Shown here in pieces: positions 58,555 through 64,000 of a stretch of DNA of 64,000 nucleotides. Made by a program: the position numbers and the translations under genes. Source of the stretch: Chlorocebus sabaeus (lineage: Eukaryota; Chordata; Mammalia; Primates; Cercopithecidae); the NCBI RefSeq assembly GCF_047675955.1, contig NW_027327412.1, positions 1,922,001 to 1,986,000 of the forward strand. The letters run 5' to 3'. The notes under the pieces were generated by a model that was given only the letters and a program-made list of their open reading frames with translations, did not search any database and was not told the DNA's origin. How positions within the stretch are numbered: the stretch's first letter is position 1; every line of letters begins with the position of its first letter.

Positions 58555-61500
58555 CTTCTCAGAAAGCTTCTTTCCAGTTTTGAACGGAAGATATTTCCTT
58601 TTTCACCATAGCCCTCTACGGGCTTCCAAATATCCCTTTGCCAATTCCACAAGAACAGCCTTAGCGAAAGGCTTCTTGAAGGGAAAGATGTAACTCTGTG
58701 AGATGAATTAACAGAACACAGAGCAGTTTCTCAGAAATCTTCTTTCCAGTTTTGAACGGAAGATATTTCCTTTTTCACCATAGCCCTCTATGGGCTTCCA
58801 AATATCCCTTTGCCAATTCCACAAGAACAGCCTTAGCGAAAGGCTTCTTGAAGGGAAAGATGTAACTCTGTGAGATGAATTAACAGAACACAGAGCAGTT
58901 TCTCAGAAAGCTTCTTTCCAGTTTTGAACGGAAGATATTTCCTTTTTCACCATAGCCCTCTATGGGCTTCCAAATATCCCTTTGCCAATTCCACAAGAAC
59001 AGCCTTAGCGAAAGGCTTCTTGAAGGGAAAGATGTAACTCTGTGAGATGAATTAACAGAACACAGAGCAGTTTCAGAGAAATCTTCTTTCCAGTTTTGAA
59101 CGGAAGATATTTCCTTTTTCACCATAGCCCTCTATGGGCTTCCAAATATCCCTTTGCCAATTCCACAAGAACAGCCTTAGCGAAAGGCTTCTTCAAGGGA
59201 AAGATGTAACTCTGTGAGATGAATTAACAGAACACAGAGCAGTTTCTCAGAAAGCTTCTTTCCAGTTTTGAACGGAAGATATTTCCTTTTTCACCATAGC
59301 CCTCTATGGGCTTCCAAATATCCCTTTGCCAATTCCACAAGAACAGCCTTAGCGAAAGGCTTCTTGAAGGGAAAGATGTAACTCTGTGAGATGAATTAAC
59401 AGAACACAGAGCAGTTTCTCAGAAAGCTTCTTTCCAGTTTTGAACGGAAGATATTTCCTTTTTCACCATAGCCCTCTATGGGCTTGCAAATATCCCTTTG
59501 CCAATTCCACAAGAACAGCCTTAGCGAAAGGCTTCTTGAAGGGAAAGATGTAACTCTGTGAGATGAATTAACAGAACACAGAGCAGTTTCTCAGAAAGCT
59601 TCTTTCCAGTTTTGAACGGAAGATATTTCCTTTTTCACCATAGCCCTCTATGTGCTTCCAAATATCCCTTTGCCAATTCCACAAGAACAGCCTTAGCGAA
59701 AGGCTTCTTGAAGGGAAAGATGTAACCCTGTGAGATGAATTAACAGAACACAGAGCAGTTTCTCAGAAAGCTTCTTTCCAGTTTTGAACGGAAGATATTT
59801 CCTTTTTCACCATAGCCCTCTATGGGCTTCCAAATATCCCTTTGCCAATTCCACAAGAACAGCCTTAGCGAAAGGCTTCTTGAAGGGAAAGCTGTAACTC
59901 TGTGAGATGAATTAACAGAACACAGAGCAGTTTCTCAGAAAGCTTCTTTCCAGTTTTGAACGGAAGATATTTCCTTTTTCACCATAGCCCTCTATGGGCT
60001 TCCAAATATCCCTTTGCCAATTCCACAAGAACAGCCTTAGCGAAAGGCTTCTTGAAGGGAAAGATGTAACTCTGTGAGATGAATGAACAGAACACAGAGC
60101 AGTTTCTCAGAAAGATTCTTTCCAGTTTTGAACGGAAGATATTTCCTTTTTCACCATAGCCCTCTATGGGCTTCCAAATATCCCTTTGCCAATTCCACAA
60201 GAACAGCCTTAGCGAAAGGCTTCTTGAAGGGAAAGATGTAACTCTGTGAGATGAATTAACAGAACACAGAGCAGTTTCTCAGAAAGCTTCTTTCCAGTTT
60301 TGAACGGAAGATATTTCCTTTTTCACCATAGCCCTCTATGGGCTTCCAAATATCCCTTTGCCAATTCCACAAGAACAGCCTTAGCGAAAGGCTTCTTGAA
60401 GGGAAAGATGTAACTCTGTGAGATGAATTAACAGAACACAGAGCAGTTTCTCAGAAAGCTTCTTTCCAGTTTTGAACGGAAGATATTTCCTTTTTCACCA
60501 TAGCCCTCTATGGGCTTCCAAATATCCCTTTGCCAACTCCACAAGAACAGCCTTAGCGAAAGGCTTCTTGAAGGGAAAGATGTAACTCTGTGAGATGAAT
60601 TAACAGAACACAGAGCAGTTTCTCAGAAAGCTTCTTTCCAGTTTTGAACGGAAGATATTTCCTTTTTCACCATAGCCCTCTATGGGCTTCCAAATATCCC
60701 TTTGCCAATTCCACAAGAACAGCCTTAGCGAAAGGCTTCTTGAAGGGAAAGATGTAACTCTGTGAGATGAATTAACAGAACACAGAGCAGTTTCTCAGAA
60801 AGCTTCTTTCCAGTTTTGAACGGAAGATATTTTCTTTTTCACCATAGACCTCTATGGGCTTCCAAATATCCCTTTGCCAATTCCACAAGAACAGCCTTAG
60901 CGAAAGGCTTCTTGAAGGGAAAGATGTAACTCTGTGAGATGAATTAACAGAACACAGAGCAGTTTCTCAGAAAGCTTCTTTCCAGTTTTGAACGGAAGAT
61001 ATTTCCTTTTTCACCATAGCCCTCTATGGGCTTCCAAATATCCCTTTGCCAATTCCACAAGAACAGCCTTAGCGAAAGGCTTCTTGAAGGGAAAGATGTA
61101 ACTCTGTGAGATGAATTAACAGAACACAGAGCAGTTTCTCAGAAAGCTTCTTTCCAGTTTTGAACGGAAGATATTTCCTTTTTCACCATAGCCCTCTATG
61201 GGCTTCCAAATATCCCTTTGCCAATTCCACAAGAACAGCCTTAGCGAAAGGCTTCTTGAAGGGAAAGATGTAACTCTGTGAGATGAATTAACAGAACACA
61301 GAGCAGTTTCTCAGAAAGCTTCTTTCCAGTTTTGAACGGAAGATATTTCCTTTTTCACCATAGCCCTCTATGGGCTTCCAAATATCCCTTTGCCAATTCC
61401 ACAAGAACAGCCTTAGCGAAAGGCTTCTTGAAGGGAAAGCTGTAACTCTGTGAGATGAATTAACAGAACACAGAGCAGTTTCTCAGAAAGCTTCTTTCCA

Positions 61501-64000
61501 GTTTTGAACGGAAGATATTTCCTTTTTCACCATAGCCCTCTATGGGCTTCCAAATATCCCTTTGCCAATTCCACAAGAACAGCCTTAGCGAAAGGCTTCT
61601 TGAAGGGAAAGATGTAACTCTGTGAGATGAATTAACAGAACACAGAGCAGTTTCTCAGAAAGCTTCTTTCCAGTTTTGAACGGAAGATATTTCCTTTTTC
61701 ACCATAGCCCTCTATGGGCTTCCAAATATCCCTTTGCCAATTCCACAAGAACAGCCTTAGCGAAAGGCTTCTTGAAGGGAAAGATGTAACTCTGTGAGAT
61801 GAATTAACAGAACACAGAGCAGTTTCTCAGAAAGCTTCTTTCCAGTTTTGAACGGAAGATATTTCCTTTTTCACCATAGCCCTCTATGGGCTTCCAAATA
61901 TCCCTTTGCCAATTCCACAAGAACAGCCTTAGCGAAAGGCTTCTTGAAGGGAAAGATGTAACTCTGTGAGATGAATTAAAAGAACACAGAGCAGTTTCTC
62001 AGAAAGCTTCTTTCCAGTTTTGAACGGAAGATATTTCCTTTTTCACCATAGCCCTCTATGGGCTTCCAAATATCCCTTTGCCAATTCCACAAGAACAGCC
62101 TTAGCGAAGGGCTTCTTGAAGGGAAAGATGTAACTCTGTGAGATGAATGAACAGAACACAGAGCAGTTTCTCAGAAAGCTTCTTTCCAGTTTTGAACGGA
62201 AGATATTTCCTTTTTCACCATAGACCTCTATGGGCTTCCAAATATCCCTTTGCCAATTCCACAAGAACAGCCTTAGCGAAAGGCTTCCTGAAGGGAAAGA
62301 TGTAACTCTGTGAGATGAATTAACAGAACACAGAGCAGTTTCTCAGAAAGCTTCTTTCCAGTTTTGAACGGAAGATATTTCCTTTTTCACCATAGCCCTC
62401 TATGGGCTTCCAAATATCCCTTTGCCAATTCCACAAGAACAGCCTTAGCGAAAGGCTTCTTGAAGGGAAAGATGTAACTCTGTGAGATGAATTAACAGAA
62501 CACAGAGCAGTTTCTCAGAAAGCTTCTTTCCAGTTTTGAACGGAAGATATTTCCTTTTTCACCATAGCCCTCTACGGGCTTCCAAATATCCCTTTGCCAA
62601 TTCCACAAGAACAGACTTAGCGAAAGGCTTCTTGAAGGGAAAGATGTAACTCTGTGAGATGAATTAACAGAACACAGAGCAGTTTCTCAGAAAGCTTCTT
62701 TCCAGTTTTGAACGGAAGATATTTCCTTTTTCACCATAGCCCTCTATGGGCTTCCAAATATCCCTTTGCCAATTCCACAAGAACAGCCTTAGCGAAAGGC
62801 TTCTTGAAGGGAAAGATGTAACTCTGTGAGATGAATGAACAGAACACAGAGCAGTTTCTCAGAAAGCTTCTTTCCAGTTTTGAACGGAAGATATTTCCTT
62901 TTTCACCATAGCCCTCTATGGGCTTCCAAATATCCCTTTGCCAATTCCACAAGAACAGCCTTAGCGAAAGGCTTCTTGAAGGGAAAGATGTAACTCTGTG
63001 AGATGAATTAACAGAACACAGAGCAGTTTCTCAGAAAGCTTCTTTCCAGTTTTGAACGGAAGATATTTCCTTTTTCACCATAGCCCTCTATGGGCTTCCA
63101 AATATCCCTTTGCCAATTCCACAAGAACAGCCTTAGCGAAAGGCTTCTTCAAGGGAAAGATGTAACTCTGTGAGATGAATTAACAGAACACAGAGCAGTT
63201 TCTCAGAAAGCTTCTTTCCAGTTTTGAACGGAAGATATTTCCTTTTTCACCACAGCCCTCTATGGGCTTCCAAATATCCCTTTGCCAATTCCACAAGAAC
63301 AGCCTTAGCGAAAGGCTTCTTGAAGGGAAAGATGTAACTCTGTGAGATGAATTAACAGAACACAGAGCAGTTTCTCAGAAAGCTTCTTTCCAGTTTTGAA
63401 GGGAAGATATTTCCTTTTTCACCAGAGCCCTCTATGGGCTTCCAAATATCCCTTTGCCAATTCCACAAGAACAGACTTAGCGAAAGGCTTCTTGAAGGGA
63501 AAGATGTAACTCTGTGAGATGAATTAACAGAACACAGAGCAGTTTCTCAGAAAGCTTCTTTCCAGTTTTGAACGGAAGATATTTCCTTTTTCACCATAGC
63601 CCTCTATGGGCTTCCAAATATCCCTTTGCCAATTCCACAAGAACAGCCTTAGCGAAAGGCTTCTTGAAGGGAAAGATGTAACTCTGTGTGATGAATTAAC
63701 AGAACACAGAGCAGTTTCTCAGAAAGCTTCTTTCCAGTTTTGAACGGAAGATATTTCCTTTTTCACCATAGCCCTCTATGGGCTTCCAAATATCCCTTTG
63801 CCAATTCCACAAGAACAGCCTTAGCGAAAGGCTTCTTGAAGGGAAAGATGTAACTCTGTGAGATGAATTAACAGAACACAGAGCAGTTTCTCAGAAAGCT
63901 TCTTTCCAGTTTTGAACGGAAGATATTTCCTTTTTCACCATAGCCCTCTATGGGCTTCCAAATATCCCTTTGCCAATTGCACAAGAACAGCCTTAGCGAA
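58555..64000 (-). repeat. Domain 2 unit 3, right-truncated (~32 monomers)
   Basis: It repeats unit 2 at 7,395 bp from its start (tag 58555, double change 59075-59076, ctatgtgctt 59653, ccaactcc 60537, tattttct at 60826). It gains two monomers before gctgtaac (61440), so the offset becomes 7,739, and it is back at 7,395 by gtgtgatg (63689). A private agacctct accompanies the tattttct monomer (about 60848). It runs off the window. Confidence 0.83.

Larger units (their letters stand above)
1..64000 (-). repeat. Alpha satellite tandem array, 172-bp monomer, ~372 copies
   Basis: The window is an uninterrupted head-to-tail array of a 172-bp monomer; the phase word aacagcct is at 1, 173 and so on up to 63986. 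On the minus strand the monomer shows the alphoid blocks GGATATTTGGA, CTATGGTGAAAAAGGAAATATC (split here for length: CTATGGTG / AAAAAGGAAATATC) and CTCACAGAGTT, so it is written here in reverse of the usual alpha satellite orientation. Most copies differ from the consensus at only zero to a few positions. Known biology: alpha satellite is the centromeric DNA of primates, and a homogeneous 172-bp HindIII form is typical of African green monkey. Inference: this is part of a centromeric or pericentromeric array of Chlorocebus or a close guenon. The species call is from memory and could be another cercopithecine. Confidence 0.98.
42618..64000 (-). repeat. HOR domain 2 (~39-43-monomer family)
   Basis: From about 42.6-43.1 kb the indel tag and most domain 1 variants disappear. 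A different set recurs: agacctct, ttcctgaaggg, gcagcttctcag, gaaatcttct, ctatgtgctt, gatgtaaccctg, ccaactcc, ctgtgtgatg, gcgaacgg, ggaggatatt and caccacag. These repeat at spacings of 6.7 to 7.7 kb in whole monomers. No member of the +1 tag family occurs here. Monomer length and orientation are unchanged. Confidence 0.85.

Noticed and set aside
1..64000. CRISPR array or bacterial tandem repeat
   Set aside because: There are no variable spacers; repeats are contiguous, and the unit is recognisable primate alpha satellite.
1..64000. Canonical CENP-B box on the minus strand at CCTTTCGCTAAGG
   Set aside because: TTCG is present, but the required A and CGGG are replaced (GGCTGTT follows), and it is not at the usual box position in the monomer.
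1..64000. Human or great-ape alpha satellite
   Set aside because: Human HORs show 20-40% divergence between neighbouring monomers of 171 bp and mix A and B types. Here neighbours differ by a few bases at most and all are one type.
1..64000. Promoter, terminator or RNA gene inside the monomer
   Set aside because: AT-rich words and short hairpins occur once per monomer, but nothing distinguishes a particular copy. Satellite transcription is known in primates, yet no start or end can be supported here.
1..64000. A previously undescribed gene system
   Set aside because: The whole window is accounted for by satellite monomers, leaving no room for unannotated genes. The novelty is limited to repeat architecture.

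Overview
This window contains one thing from end to end: a head-to-tail tandem array of a 172-bp satellite monomer, about 372 copies, all in the same orientation. There is no gene, transposon, inversion or unique sequence. The monomer is primate alpha satellite. Read on the minus strand it carries the conserved alphoid blocks (GGATATTTGGA, CTATGGTGAAAAAGGAAATATC, TTCTGAGAAAC, CTCACAGAGTT). The exact 172-bp length, the HindIII site in nearly every copy and the near-identity of neighbours match the classical 'component alpha' satellite of African green monkey as I remember it. The source is therefore most likely centromeric DNA of Chlorocebus or a close guenon. This is recognition from memory, not a database result.

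The array looks monomeric at first sight, but sparse diagnostic variants recur in a fixed order and divide it into two higher-order-repeat (HOR) domains. Domain 1 (about 1-42,617) is built from units tagged by a +1 indel (cagattcctcag). Tags start at 4715, 9876, 11596, 15381, 19165, 23121, 26905, 32065, 38085 and 40837. Units are 30, 10, 22, 22, 23, 22, 30, 35 and 16 monomers long, always whole multiples of 172 within 1 bp. The short units are deletion derivatives of a roughly 30-35-monomer ancestor. Domain 2 (about 42,618-64,000) has other variants and a longer unit, tagged at 44452, 51160 and 58555 (6,708 and 7,395 bp, then a partial unit). The two domains share one ordered set of variants, which suggests a common ancestral HOR.

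Recent local amplification is visible. A block of about 6.8 kb repeats at an offset of exactly 7,740 bp with no difference seen in the many lines I compared. Others repeat at offsets of 6,881, 2,752 and 7,395 bp, and there are small one- and two-monomer expansions. Summing the indels I found (+1 ten times, -1 eight times in domain 1, -1 once in domain 2) gives a net +1, which matches the end phase of the window.

The array has no canonical CENP-B box. The homologous site carries the alternative pJ-alpha-type motif TTCCTTTTTCACCATAG in most monomers. Each consensus monomer also has three short inverted repeats and two CpGs. Open frames of 73-81 codons on the minus strand are satellite artefacts. 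I see no new protein-coding or RNA system; the interest lies in the HOR architecture and its turnover.
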